Shown: one piece after another, positions 41,119 through 51,117 of the stretch
Layout of the letters: every line of letters begins with the position of its first letter
How positions within the stretch are numbered: the first letter of the stretch is position 1
Source of the DNA: Actinokineospora fastidiosa
GTDB taxonomy: Bacteria > Actinomycetota > Actinomycetes > Mycobacteriales > Pseudonocardiaceae
DNA: 64,000 nucleotides
Reading direction: 5' to 3'
Assembly (NCBI RefSeq): GCF_014648415.1
Contig: NZ_BMRB01000002.1
Coordinates: 1-64,000, forward strand
The notes under the pieces: model-generated
The model's database searches: none
The model's input: only the letters and a program-made list of their open reading frames with translations
Told to the model about the DNA's origin: nothing
Position numbers and translations under genes: made by a program

Positions 41119-42327
41119 ATGCGGGTGGTCGTGGTCGGTGGGGGGATCGGCGGGCTCGCCCTGGGGGCGGGGCTGCGGCGGCGGGGGTTCGAGGTGGCGG
41201 TGTTCGACCGCGACACGGACGTCACGGCGACCGGCGGCTACCACATCACCCTGGACGAACGGGCGCAGTCAGCGCTGAGCGAGCTGGTGGAACCCCGGAT
41301 CATGCGGCGGCTGCTGGCCTCGGCCTCGGCCCTGCGCCTCCGCGAGCGGGACGCGTTCTGGGACCGGCGCGGCAGGCTGCTCGGCCACGGCCCGGACCTC
41401 AGCGGCAGCCGCAGCGTGGACGTCGACCGGATCACCCTGCGCATGCTGCTCGCCGAAGCGGTCGGCGACGACCTGCACCTGGGCTGCCGGGTGTCCGCGG
41501 TCGGCTATGACGACGACGGCGCGCCGCAGGTGCTCTTCGCCGACCGCGAGCCGGTCTCCGCGGACCTGGTGGTGGGCGCGGACGGCGTTCATTCGGTGGT
41601 CGCCCGGCATCTGGCAGGCGGCCCGACCAACCGTCCCGCGGGCATCATCGGTTTCTCCGGCCGCACCCTCCGCCGGGACCTGAGCGCGGCCGAACGGCAG
41701 CGCCTGCGCCCCCGATCGAGCCTGGCCGTAGGCCCGCACGGCGCGGCCCTCTACATCGGCTACCTCGACCCCACCGGCAACGCCGCACTGGACGCCCCCG
41801 AGCTGCGGATGTCGATGACCACCGAACCCACCTACATCTGGGGCGCCATGTTCCCCGCCCCCGACGCCCCATCCGGCGACGATCTGCAGGCCGCGCTGCT
41901 GGCGAAGTTCCAGGAGCGCGGCTGGTCCGCCCACACCCTCGAGGTCATCACCCGCGCCGCCCCGGACAGCGTCGCCCGATACCGCTTCAACGCCGCCTCC
42001 ACCCGAGCCCACGACCTCGCCCCCTGGCCACCGGGAAGAATCACCGCCCTCGGCGACGCCGTCCACGCCACCCCGCCCACCGCCGGAATGGGCGCTGGCG
42101 CCGCCATCCGAGACGCCGCCAGCCTGCTCGACCACCTCAGCGAGAGCCCCACCATCACCGAGGCCGTCGGCGGCTTCGAGGCGGAGATGCGCCAGCGCGG
42201 CAGCGAAGTCCTCACCCTCGCCATGAAGACCGTCCGCCTCATCCTGGCCACCAACACCCCACTCGGCGCCGCGGCCACCGCCCTGACCACCCCGCTCCTG
42301 GCCGCGACCGCCCGCCTCCGCCGCTGA
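41119..42327 (+). CDS. FAD-dependent aromatic monooxygenase (PHBH fold)
   Basis: 402-residue flavoprotein hydroxylase. FAD/NADPH motifs in order: GxGxxG in VVVVGGGIGGLALGAGL, ADLVVGADGVHSVVA (DG motif), and ALGDAVHATPPTAGMGAGAAIRDAASL (GD motif). The C-terminus ends after this helix-rich part, so there is no thioredoxin-like extension. TetX-like and zeaxanthin-epoxidase-like members have the same plan; substrate unknown. It is divergent from a WYL regulator with a dyad between, suggesting inducible detoxification or catabolism. Confidence 0.88.
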   Translation: MRVVVVGGGIGGLALGAGLRRRGFEVAVFDRDTDVTATGGYHITLDERAQSALSELVEPRIMRRLLASASALRLRERDAFWDRRGRLLGHGPDLSGSRSVDVDRITLRMLLAEAVGDDLHLGCRVSAVGYDDDGAPQVLFADREPVSADLVVGADGVHSVVARHLAGGPTNRPAGIIGFSGRTLRRDLSAAERQRLRPRSSLAVGPHGAALYIGYLDPTGNAALDAPELRMSMTTEPTYIWGAMFPAPDAPSGDDLQAALLAKFQERGWSAHTLEVITRAAPDSVARYRFNAASTRAHDLAPWPPGRITALGDAVHATPPTAGMGAGAAIRDAASLLDHLSESPTITEAVGGFEAEMRQRGSEVLTLAMKTVRLILATNTPLGAAATALTTPLLAATARLRR

Positions 42328-42846
42328 CGAGTGGCCCAGAGGCCGACACCCCTCGCCCACAGCGAAGGCGGCGGTGAACTCCCCGTCGCCGATAGCGCGC
42401 TCGCTCGCGGGCCGTGAACGCCCGCACACCAGCCGAGGCCACGGCTGAACGGCGCCGAACGACCACCTCAGGGCCCCTCGTCTCGCACTCTCTACTCCAC
42501 TCCCCCCGAATTTACCTCTTTACTATGCACTATCAAGATAACCAAGAGGGCCTATCCAGCCAGCGGCACACCAGTATCACTGCGACCTGACCGAAGGTGG
42601 GGTGACCCAAACCCGCCCAGAAGGAGAGCGGCGAGAGGTGGCAACCTTCCTGTGTCCAATTGGGTGAGATGGTCACGGAGGACCCACTCGGCAGGGATGC
42701 TCCTTTTCGGGGAGCGGCTGGAAGCGCATGCCCGGCGACGGCCACGCCGACTACATCTAGCACCGGTTGGCTAGGCGACTGGTACAACTGCACGCCGTGG
42801 TCGAAGGGCGCCCTCCCGAGACTCCGATCCGGGAGGGCGCGTGTCC
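42328..42846. other. Non-coding, compositionally distinct stretch
   Basis: About 520 bp without a supportable gene. Part of it (42490-42560) is notably AT-richer than the surroundings (CGAATTTACCTCTTTACTAT and CACTATCAAGATAACC). Short open frames here lack ribosome-binding sites and recognisable domains. It may be a decayed insertion. It ends at a hairpin terminator. Confidence 0.5.
42808..42840. terminator. Hairpin terminator
   Basis: An 11-bp stem GCGCCCTCCCG/CGGGAGGGCGC with an 11-base loop, 7 bp past the stop of the truncated monooxygenase on the minus strand. Confidence 0.75.
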
Positions 42847-44146
<1,300 letters not shown>

Positions 44147-44247
44147 TCCCGAGGGGGTGGTGACGCGCTGCTCCGAACGGCCCAACCTCCGTTTTGCCGG
44201 TCGGGGCCAGTGGTAGCCATCGGGCAAGCGACCTTGAAGGAGATCCG

Positions 44248-44688
44248 ATGTCCACTGGAGCGATCATCGGCATCGTCGTCGCCGCGGTTGTCGTGCTCGG
44301 CCTGTTGGTGCTGGCGGCGGTCGTGCTGCGGCGCAGGCGGTCCGGTTTGGCGTTGCGCCCGTTGGAACCGAGGGCGCGGGAGCAGTTCAGCAGGCGGTGG
44401 GCGCGGGCGCAGGAGCAGTTCGTCGACCGTCCGGACGCCGCGTTGGCCGAGGCCGAGCGGATCGTCACCGACGTGATGACCGAGCGCGGCTACCCGGCGA
44501 TCGCCGACCACGACCGCCGCGAGGCCGATCTGCCCCGCGGCGACCGTGAGCACTACCGCGCCGCCCACTCCGTCCTGGAGCGCGTGCCCAACGGCGCGTC
44601 CACTGAGGACATGCGGGCGGCCATGGTCCGGTACCGCAGCCTGTTCCAGGACCTGATCGGCGACGACCGCGCCAAGGCGAGCCACTGA
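44248..44688 (+). CDS. Single-pass membrane protein with helical domain, unknown function
   Basis: 146 residues. An N-terminal transmembrane helix (GAIIGIVVAAVVVLGLLVLAAVVL) is followed by RRRR and a cytosolic helical domain (REQFSRRWARAQEQFVDRPDAALAEAERIVTDVM, ending MRAAMVRYRSLFQDLIG). GAAGGAG lies 5 bases before the ATG. The domain is repeated in the next gene, which lacks the membrane helix. They probably form one transcript (10-bp gap) that ends at a strong hairpin. I do not recognise a named family. Confidence 0.8.
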   Translation: MSTGAIIGIVVAAVVVLGLLVLAAVVLRRRRSGLALRPLEPRAREQFSRRWARAQEQFVDRPDAALAEAERIVTDVMTERGYPAIADHDRREADLPRGDREHYRAAHSVLERVPNGASTEDMRAAMVRYRSLFQDLIGDDRAKASH

Positions 44689-44698
44689 GGAGGACAGC

Positions 44699-45136
44699 AT
44701 GCGTTCCACCGACCACCGCCGCGGCGTCGAGGACTGGCAGGGCGGGCCCGACGGCCATCCGACCCCGGACGACGCGGGCACCCCGTCCCGTCACCCGGAG
44801 GCACGGCGCCCGGAGGCCCGTCGTCCGGAGGCACGGCACGGCGAGCAGTCCACCGCGGATGAGCGGACGGCGGCGATCCCGACCCGGCGCGACGGTGTCT
44901 TCACCGCGCAGGAGGCCGACGGTTACCGCGACCGCTGGCACCGGGTGCAGGGCGCCTTCGTCGACAACCCGTCGGTCGCGGTGGAGGAGGCGGACAAGTT
45001 GGTCGTCGACGCCATCCGCACGCTCTCGGAGCACAAGCGCTCCTTGGAGCGCTGGCGTGAGGGCGCGGAGACCGAGGAACTGCGTCAGGCCCTCCAGGGC
45101 TACCGGTCCTTCCTGGACCGGCTGCTGAAGGTCTGA
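44699..45136 (+). CDS. Soluble paralogue of the preceding helical protein
   Basis: 145 residues. A disordered N-terminal third contains a PEARR(PEARR)PEARH tandem repeat. The C-terminal helical domain, DGYRDRWHRVQGAFVDNPSVAVEEADKLVVDAI ending LRQALQGYRSFLDRLLKV, aligns position for position with the cytosolic part of the protein before it. It starts 10 bp after that gene with GAGGA as ribosome-binding site. A membrane-bound and a soluble copy side by side suggest hetero-association or competition (inference). Confidence 0.8.
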   Translation: MRSTDHRRGVEDWQGGPDGHPTPDDAGTPSRHPEARRPEARRPEARHGEQSTADERTAAIPTRRDGVFTAQEADGYRDRWHRVQGAFVDNPSVAVEEADKLVVDAIRTLSEHKRSLERWREGAETEELRQALQGYRSFLDRLLKV

Positions 45137-45146
45137 CCGCAAGGCC

Positions 45147-45185
45147 CAGTGGGGAGTCCCGCCATCGCGGCGGGGCTCCCCACTG
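45147..45185. terminator. Long hairpin terminator
   Basis: A 17-bp stem (45147-45163 with 45169-45185) with one G-U pair and a 5-base loop, 10 bp beyond the stop of the second paralogue. Confidence 0.8.
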
Positions 45186-45308
45186 TCGTCCGCCCGGCCT
45201 CGGTTCCGGTGGCCGGGCAATCGCTTTCCGCTGCTGCCACCGTCCAGGACGGACTCATCGGTGGGATGATCCACTGATGTCGTCCGGGCCCCGCCGGGGG
45301 CTGTGGGC

Positions 45309-45773
45309 TCAGTCGTGGGGGCTGTCGGCGCTGGTGTCGGCTTGCCAGGGGCTGTCGGCCGAGTCCACCGGGGGCGCGGGGCGGCGGGCCGGGCTGTCGG
45401 CGGATTCCACCTTCGGGCGGACCACCCGCGTCGCCGGGCTGTCGGCCGAGTCGAGGCCGGACCCGCCGGACGGGGAGGTACGAGCGGTCGGGGAGGCGTC
45501 GGAGTCCGTGGATTCCGGCGAATCGTTCACGGACGGGGTGGGGGAGTCGGCCGATTCCGGGGACGGGTCGCTTCGGTCGGGGGTGTTCGCCGAGTCGGCG
45601 GGAGAGGCGGTCGGGGAGTCGGCGGATTCGGGGGAGGCGTCGGCCAGTTCGATCGCGCCCACCGGTTCCCTGTCGTGCGCCTCTCCGGCGTCGGCGAGGG
45701 CGACGGCGGTCGTGCCGAATCCGGCGAGCGCGAGTGTCGCGGTGGCTACCAGCCAAGGGCGCCGCATCGTCAT
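45309..45773 (-). CDS. Secreted repetitive protein with SADSP motifs
   Basis: 154 residues. The signal peptide (MRRPWLVATATLALAGFG, ending AVALA) is followed by a low-complexity, acidic, Ser/Asp/Pro-rich chain. (E/D)SADSP occurs at least six times, with variants SPADSANTP and SPESTDSD. There are no cysteines and no globular domain. It is probably disordered and extracellular. AGGAAGGG lies just before the ATG, supporting a real gene. The length may vary between strains because of the repeats. Function unknown. Confidence 0.65.
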   Translation of the reverse strand: MTMRRPWLVATATLALAGFGTTAVALADAGEAHDREPVGAIELADASPESADSPTASPADSANTPDRSDPSPESADSPTPSVNDSPESTDSDASPTARTSPSGGSGLDSADSPATRVVRPKVESADSPARRPAPPVDSADSPWQADTSADSPHD

Positions 45774-45856
45774 GGTTGATCCCTTCCTGTTCTGTCGGAC
45801 ATCTCAAGCCTCGTGGGCGTGGATGAGTGGGGGCCGAGTGCGGCGTGAGGGTTTCC

Positions 45857-47074
45857 TCATGACCATTCGACCCACTGCTGGGCCAGTCGCAGGCGGGCGC
45901 GGGTGTTCTCGCGCCATCGTGGTTCCTGGACGCGGTGGGGTCCGGTGGCCAGTGACAGCACGACGGCGGCGGTGCGGCGGCGCAGGGCCGAGGGGCACAG
46001 GTCGCGTTCGAGGCGTTCCTGCAGTCGGGTGCCCGTGGCGGTGATGGCGGGTGCGCGGTCGGGGCGGAGTTGGGCGAGGACGGCGAGGTGGCCGAGCAGG
46101 CAGGCGGCGTCGTCGAGGCGTTCGCCCTGTCCGGTGGTGTCGAGGTCGAGCAGGCCGGTGGGCAGGCCGGACTCGACCATGAGCTGGGCTTCGTAGAAGT
46201 CGCCGTGGACGGGGACGGTGGGGCCTTCCGGGCTGGGGTGGTCGACGGCGGTGGCCAGGTCGGTGGCCCAGGCGCCGAGTTCCGGGGCGATGCCCGCGAT
46301 GACGCGCGCGTAGTGCGGGGCCTTGCGTCCCCAGGTGTCGCGGTGTTCGGGGATGTGGGGGAGCCGGTCGAGCAGGGTGATGACCGCGTCGGGGTCGAGG
46401 TGGGGTTCGCCGGGGGCCAGGAGGGTCTCGCGGAGGGTGCGGCCGGGGAGGGCGGTCAGCACCACCAGGCCGTCGTCGGTCCAGCCGAGGGAGCGCGGGG
46501 CCGGGCAGTCGTGGGCGGCGCGGTGGCGGGCGTGCAGGGGTTGGGCGCGGGTGGGTCGCACGACCTTGACGAACACGGTGCCGCCGGTCGTCTGCGCCTG
46601 GATGACGGCGCGGCGGCGTGGTCGGTAGGCGCGGAGTCGGATCGTGGCGGGTGTGCCGTCGCCGACGCCGAGGTCGGCGGCGAGTCGTCCGATGCGGTGG
46701 GGGTCGGTGGCGTGGGGGAGGCCGGGCAGGTCGGGGTCGTGGGGGAAGCGCCAGAGGCCGATCTCGGTGTCGCCGTCGCGGAGGCGGGCGGTGGCGGCGG
46801 GGAGGTCGCCGTGGCAGGCGCCGAGGGTCTCGGTGGTCTCGGCGCCGTCGGCCCAGCGGACGCGGGCCCGGTAGGCGACGGTGGTGCCGGTGCCGGGTTG
46901 GTGGTCGACCTGGCGTGGGGTCCAGCGGAGGAGTTCGCCGCCTGCGGCGGCGAGTGCGGCGGCCAGGGGGTCGGCCGCGTCCGGTCCGGTCAGCAGTCGG
47001 AGCCCGTCGTTCATGGGGTCAGGGTCGTCGGGGGGTGTGAGGGGTGGCTGAAGGGCGGATGAGCGCGGCTTCAT
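45857..47074 (-). CDS. Aminoglycoside phosphotransferase-like kinase
   Basis: 405 residues (385 from the internal ATG at 47014). Kinase-fold features: a Lys in GTVFVKVVRP, catalytic loop VPVHGDFYEAQLMV (HGDF with Gln where Asn is usual), and metal-binding LLDLDTTGQGERLDD. Such proteins phosphorylate small molecules, and the substrate is unknown. The first ATG is preceded by AGAGG inside an 18-bp inverted repeat that ends 2 bp before it, so its access to the ribosome may be blocked. The internal ATG has no good ribosome-binding site. Confidence 0.8.
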   Translation of the reverse strand: MKPRSSALQPPLTPPDDPDPMNDGLRLLTGPDAADPLAAALAAAGGELLRWTPRQVDHQPGTGTTVAYRARVRWADGAETTETLGACHGDLPAATARLRDGDTEIGLWRFPHDPDLPGLPHATDPHRIGRLAADLGVGDGTPATIRLRAYRPRRRAVIQAQTTGGTVFVKVVRPTRAQPLHARHRAAHDCPAPRSLGWTDDGLVVLTALPGRTLRETLLAPGEPHLDPDAVITLLDRLPHIPEHRDTWGRKAPHYARVIAGIAPELGAWATDLATAVDHPSPEGPTVPVHGDFYEAQLMVESGLPTGLLDLDTTGQGERLDDAACLLGHLAVLAQLRPDRAPAITATGTRLQERLERDLCPSALRRRTAAVVLSLATGPHRVQEPRWRENTRARLRLAQQWVEWS

Positions 47075-47076
47075 GT

Positions 47077-47117
47077 CTCAACCTCTACTTGAGGTTGACC
47101 CTCAAGTAGAGGTTGAG
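47077..47117. promoter_or_regulatory. Large perfect inverted repeat at the start of the kinase gene
   Basis: CTCAACCTCTACTTGAGG (47077-47094) pairs with its exact complement at 47100-47117 around TTGAC: 18-bp arms and a 5-base loop. It lies between the lipoprotein stop (47134) and the kinase ATG (47074). Each arm is itself partly palindromic (CTCAA..TTGAG). It could terminate the upstream transcript, hide the kinase ribosome-binding site, or be a regulator operator. Confidence 0.7.
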
Positions 47118-47133
47118 CATTGTCGTTGACCTG

Positions 47134-47829
47134 CTATAACCGTGTGCCGGTGAAGGTGGCGGTGAACTCCGCCGGCGGCGCCGCCAGACACGGCCCGCGC
47201 GCGGTGACGGATCCCGTCACGGCCCCGCCGGCCCCGAAGCGCACCTCCATGCGCCCCTCGGACACCGGGTGCAGGCACTCCAGGGGCCCGATGAAGGCGT
47301 TGAGCCCGGTGACCGCCGGGTCGGCATCGACGGTGACCGTCGCCCCCGCGGCGCTCGTGCGGGCGAGGTCGGTGTCGGCCAGGCCGACGTTCGGGAAGCA
47401 GCCGGTGTTGCTGCCGAACCACACCGCCCCGGCCTCCGGGGTGGCGAGCGGGAAGCCGGCGGCCAGGCAGACGTCGAGCGCGTTGACGCCGTTGGGTGTG
47501 CCGGTCTCGGTGATGGTGCCGGTGACGGAGAGCTGCGCGGGCCGTTCGACGGGCTGCCCGTCGAGGGTTCCGGTCAGCGTCACCGCGTATTCGCCGAGCT
47601 GGATGTCGGGTTGGACGGCGGCGCTGGTCGTGGTCGGCGGGGCGCTGACCGTGGCGCGTGCGGTCGTGCTCGGCGGCGGTGGGGCGGTCGTGGTCGGGGC
47701 GGCGCTGGTGGGGGCGGTGGTCGTGGTGGTGGGCGCGGGTGTGGCGCGCGCCACGGGCGCGCCCGGTTCGGGGCGCGCGCACGCGGTCAGCGCGGCGATC
47801 AGGGCGGTGAGGACGACGAGACGGGCCAT
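47134..47829 (-). CDS. Secreted lipoprotein, unknown function
   Basis: 231 residues. Signal peptide with lipobox LTAC (Cys17), a Thr/Pro/Ala-rich linker to about residue 70, then a beta-rich domain (IQLGEYAVTLTGTLDGQPVERPAQLSVTG) with four cysteines and a C-terminal FTATFTGTRL. The ATG at 47829 is chosen because it begins the signal peptide; the longer frame upstream is antisense to the peptidase gene. No family is recognised. The gene ends 17 bp before a large hairpin. Confidence 0.72.
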   Translation of the reverse strand: MARLVVLTALIAALTACARPEPGAPVARATPAPTTTTTAPTSAAPTTTAPPPPSTTARATVSAPPTTTSAAVQPDIQLGEYAVTLTGTLDGQPVERPAQLSVTGTITETGTPNGVNALDVCLAAGFPLATPEAGAVWFGSNTGCFPNVGLADTDLARTSAAGATVTVDADPAVTGLNAFIGPLECLHPVSEGRMEVRFGAGGAVTGSVTARGPCLAAPPAEFTATFTGTRL

Positions 47830-47911
47830 CACAGGCGGCGTCGCCCGCTTCGGCGCCGGTGTTACCGCGTCGCGGCGGTGGGGCGGGGCGGTGGGCCGAT
47901 AGGCTGATCGC

Positions 47912-49021
47912 ATGGCGAGCACGGACCAGGACATCGCGCGGACGCGGCTGGATCGAGCCCGGCGGGCGGCGGTGGCCGCCGGGGTGGACGCGCTGGTCGT
48001 CGCCCCCGGCGCGGACCTGCGGTACCTGATCGGGCAGGCCGGGCATTCCTTCGAGCGGCTCACGGCGCTGCTGGTGCCCGCCGATGGCGAGCCGGTGCTG
48101 GTGGTGCCCAAGCTGGAGGCCCCGGGCTTCGGCCCGCTGGGCGGGCTGGGCGTACGCGTGGCGACCTGGGTGGACGGTGAGGACCCGTACCGGCTGGCCG
48201 CGGAGGTCGTCGCGGGCGCGGGCCGGGTGGCCGTCGGCGACATGCTGCCCGCGCTGCACGTGCTGGGCCTGCGGGCGGCGCTGCCGGGCACCGAGCAGGT
48301 GCTGGCCGGGCCGGTGCTCAGCGGGCTGCGGATGCGCAAGGACGCCGCGGAGGTCGCGGCGTTGCGCGCGGCGGGCGAGGCGATCGACCGGGTGCACGCG
48401 CGGATGGGCGAGTGGCTGCGGCCGGGGCGCACGGAGGCGCAGGTGGCCGCGGACATCGCCGAGGCGATCGTGGCCGAGGGGCACACCAGGGCGGACTTCG
48501 TGATCGTGGGGTCCGGGCCGAACGGGGCGAGCCCGCACCACGAGGTGTCGGATCGGGTGATCGAGGCCGGGGACGTGGTGGTGGTCGACATCGGCGGGCC
48601 GACGCCGGAGGGCTACTGCTCGGACAGCACGCGCACCTACAGCCTGGGCGAGCCCAGGGAGCCCGACGTCGCCGAGGCGTACGCGGCGCTGGAGGCGGCG
48701 CAGGCGGCTGCGGTGGCCGCGGTGCGGCCGGGGGTGAGCGCGGAGTCGGTGGACGCCGCGGCGCGGCAGGTGCTGGCGGAGGCGGGGCTGGCGGAGTTCT
48801 TCATCCACCGCACCGGGCACGGCATCGGCCTGGACGTGCACGAGCACCCGTACATCGTGGCCGGGAACGGGCTGGTGCTGGAGCCGGGGATGGCCTTCAG
48901 CGTGGAGCCGGGGGTGTACCTGCCGGGGCGGTGGGGCGCGCGGATCGAGGACATCGTGGTGGTCACCGAGGACGGGGTGGCGGCGTTGAACAACCGCCCG
49001 CACGGGCTGGCGGTGCTGTGA
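47912..49021 (+). CDS. Xaa-Pro aminopeptidase-like M24 metallopeptidase
   Basis: 369-residue pita-bread-fold peptidase. The N-terminal creatinase-like domain runs to about residue 135. The catalytic domain shows the five metal ligands in order: VVVDIGG (Asp), CSDSTRTY (Asp), HRTGHGIGLDVHEHP (His), FSVEPGVY (Glu) and RIEDIVVV (Glu). It is cytosolic, with no signal peptide, and a dipeptidase/prolidase role is likely. It overlaps the downstream Lrp gene by 4 bp (GTGA), so the pair is co-translated. Confidence 0.9.
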   Translation: MASTDQDIARTRLDRARRAAVAAGVDALVVAPGADLRYLIGQAGHSFERLTALLVPADGEPVLVVPKLEAPGFGPLGGLGVRVATWVDGEDPYRLAAEVVAGAGRVAVGDMLPALHVLGLRAALPGTEQVLAGPVLSGLRMRKDAAEVAALRAAGEAIDRVHARMGEWLRPGRTEAQVAADIAEAIVAEGHTRADFVIVGSGPNGASPHHEVSDRVIEAGDVVVVDIGGPTPEGYCSDSTRTYSLGEPREPDVAEAYAALEAAQAAAVAAVRPGVSAESVDAAARQVLAEAGLAEFFIHRTGHGIGLDVHEHPYIVAGNGLVLEPGMAFSVEPGVYLPGRWGARIEDIVVVTEDGVAALNNRPHGLAVL

Positions 49022-49467
49022 CCGAGTTGGAGCCCATCGACGCGGCGATCGTGCGGGTGCTGTCCGACGATGGGCGCTGCAGTTTCACCGACCTCGCCGA
49101 GCGGGTGGGGTTGAGCGTGTCGGCGGTGCACCAGCGGGTGCGCAGGCTCGAGCAGCGCGGCGTGGTGCGCGGGTACGCCGCGCGGCTGGACAGCGAGGCG
49201 ATCGGGCTGCCGCTGACGGCGCTGATCTCGCTGACGCCGATCGATCCGGCCGCGCCGGACGACTACCCGCAGCGGCTGGAGCACATCCCGGAGATCGAGT
49301 CGTGCTACTCGGTGGCCGGGGACGAGTCGTACGTGCTGCTGGTGCGGGTGGCGGGGCCGACGGCGCTGGAGGACCTGCTGCGCAAGATCCGCGAGTCGGC
49401 GAAGGTGTCCACGCGCACGACGGTGGTGCTGTCGACCCCGTACGAGGGGCGTTCACCCGCGCTCTAG
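49018..49467 (+). CDS. Lrp/AsnC family transcriptional regulator
   Basis: 149 residues. Winged helix-turn-helix: IDAAIVRVLSDDGRCSFTDLAERVGLSVSAVHQRVRRLEQRGVV. The C-terminal RAM domain follows, with HIPEIESCYSVAGDESYVLLVRV. The GTG start overlaps the peptidase stop. It probably senses an amino acid, and linkage to a peptidase gene suggests control of peptide or amino-acid turnover. It is convergent with the GNAT gene, overlapping by 15 bp. Confidence 0.92.
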   Translation: MTELEPIDAAIVRVLSDDGRCSFTDLAERVGLSVSAVHQRVRRLEQRGVVRGYAARLDSEAIGLPLTALISLTPIDPAAPDDYPQRLEHIPEIESCYSVAGDESYVLLVRVAGPTALEDLLRKIRESAKVSTRTTVVLSTPYEGRSPAL

Positions 49468-49896
49468 CCGGAAGGTGACCACGGTCAGCCCTGGTTCGGG
49501 CTGGAACTGGCCGGTGCGGGTGAAGCCGTGGCGCTCGTAGAGGGTGATGGCGGGGGTGTTGGCGGCCACGGTCGAGACGGTGACCGGCCCGCTGGTGCGG
49601 GCGAGCAGCGCGGTGAGCAGCGTGGTGGCCAGGCCGCGGCGGAAGTGGTCGGGGTGCACGCACAGCCGGTCGATGTCGACGACCTCGTCCTCGACGGTCC
49701 AGGCGATGATCGCGTCCGGGGCGCCGACGCCGAGCCAGCGCAGCGGCAGGGCGCGCAGTTCGGCGAGGGTCTCGCGCAGCGCGGGGATGGCGTCGGAGCC
49801 GATGAGGTCGGCCTCGACGCGGTAGGCCGCCCGCACCACCTCGTGGGCGGTGCGGGCGGTGGTGTCGTCGGTCAGGTCGAGTTCGCGCGCGGTCAC
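49453..49896 (-). CDS. GNAT family acetyltransferase
   Basis: 147 residues from the GTG at 49896, which overlaps the stop of the upstream DUF418 gene (GTGA). Acetyl-CoA site: DIDRLCVHPDHFRRGLATTLLTALL (R/QxxGxG/A type), then VSTVAANTPAITLYERHGFTRTG. A longer open frame continues upstream but is a shadow of the DUF418 gene. Substrate unknown. Confidence 0.86.
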   Translation of the reverse strand: MTARELDLTDDTTARTAHEVVRAAYRVEADLIGSDAIPALRETLAELRALPLRWLGVGAPDAIIAWTVEDEVVDIDRLCVHPDHFRRGLATTLLTALLARTSGPVTVSTVAANTPAITLYERHGFTRTGQFQPEPGLTVVTFRLERG

Positions 49897-51019
49897 ACGG
49901 TGGTTTCTACCCGCCTCCGCTGCGGGGCCAGGTACAGGCGGTGCCAGACGGTCTCGATGGGGCCGCGTTCGAAGCGGCGCGTCCACCCGGCGGCCCCGGC
50001 CATGAGCAGCGCGGTGACGGTGAGCCACGCGCCCGCGGTGAGCCAGGGGCCGTGGTGGCCGAACCGGTCGGCCAGGCCGAGGCCCCAGTCGTAGCAGAGG
50101 GCCGAGGCGATGAGGTTCTGCAGGATGTAGCAGCTCATCGCGCAGCGTCCGACGGCGGTGAGCCCGGCGCGCAGCGGCCCCGGCCGGGGGCGCATGCGGT
50201 GCACGACGGCGGTGATCGCGCCGAGCAGGCCGAAGGCGACCAGCGGCGCGCACAGGTAGCGGTCGACGAGGAACCACGACGGCCCGGCGAGGGCGGCCAG
50301 GAAGTTCAGCGGCACGCCGACACCGATGCCCCAGCCGATGAGGCGGGCGCGCAGCGCGGCGCCGCGGGCGGTGTCGGTGAGCGCCCCCGCCCGCCACAGC
50401 AGCACCCCGGCCAGGAACAGCACGGTGGACAGCGGCAGCACGAACAGCCCTTCCGCGCGCAGCGCCACCCAGTGCTCCAGGCGCATGGCGACCTGCCCGG
50501 TCCAGGTGTCGGGGGCGGGCAGCCCGCCGCCGCCGACGGCGCCGCCCGTGGCGGCCATCGCGGCGGTCAGCAGCGCGACCGCGGCGACGTGCAGGGCGCC
50601 CGCGGTGATCATCCAGGCGCGGATCGTCCGCTCGGAGCGGGCGGCGAGGTAGGCGACGATGACCGAGACGACGGCGTAGAAGGCGAGCACGTCGCCCTCG
50701 AAGACCAGCACGTAGTGCAGGACACCCTCGGCGAACAGCAGGGCGGCCCGCCACAGGTACCAGCCGGGCCAGCGGGCGCCGCGGCGGCGGGCGGAGCCGA
50801 GCTGGATGGCGATGCCGATGCCGAACATGATCGACAGCAGGCCGAGGAACTTGCCGTTGCTGATCGTGCGCAGGACGGTCTCGCCGGTGCCCGCGGTGGC
50901 GGTGTCGGCGAGGAACCCGGCGAACCCGCCGGGGTTGGTGAAGATCCAGACGTTGTGCCCAGCGTGCCGAGGATCGCCACCCCGCGCAGCGTGTCCAGGG
51001 CGGTGACGCGTGTGCTCAC
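49893..51019 (-). pseudogene. DUF418-family membrane protein, frameshifted near the 5' end
   Basis: From the GTG at 51019 (GGGGGAG upstream) the protein reads STRVTALDTLRGVAILGTLG, the conserved DUF418 opening. It then loses frame; the continuation NVWIFTNPGGFAGFLADTA is in another frame, together with about eight transmembrane helices and the C-terminal DUF418 block (GRCAMSCYILQNLIAS). Adding one base near 50957-50960 restores a continuous 375-residue protein. This is either a single-base deletion in the strain or an assembly error. The function of the family is unknown; some members are acyltransferase-like. Confidence 0.72.
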
Positions 51020-51117
51020 GAAAGTTCTCCCCCTTCTCCCTGGCGAGCACGCTAGGGGCGGGCGGCGCGCGGGGGCGTCCGTCGTCGGGGGGAGGGCGGG
51101 TCGGCGGTTGGGGTGAG

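Noticed and set aside
42328-42846. tRNA or attachment site
   Set aside because: I could not fold a cloverleaf or find a flanking direct repeat by eye.
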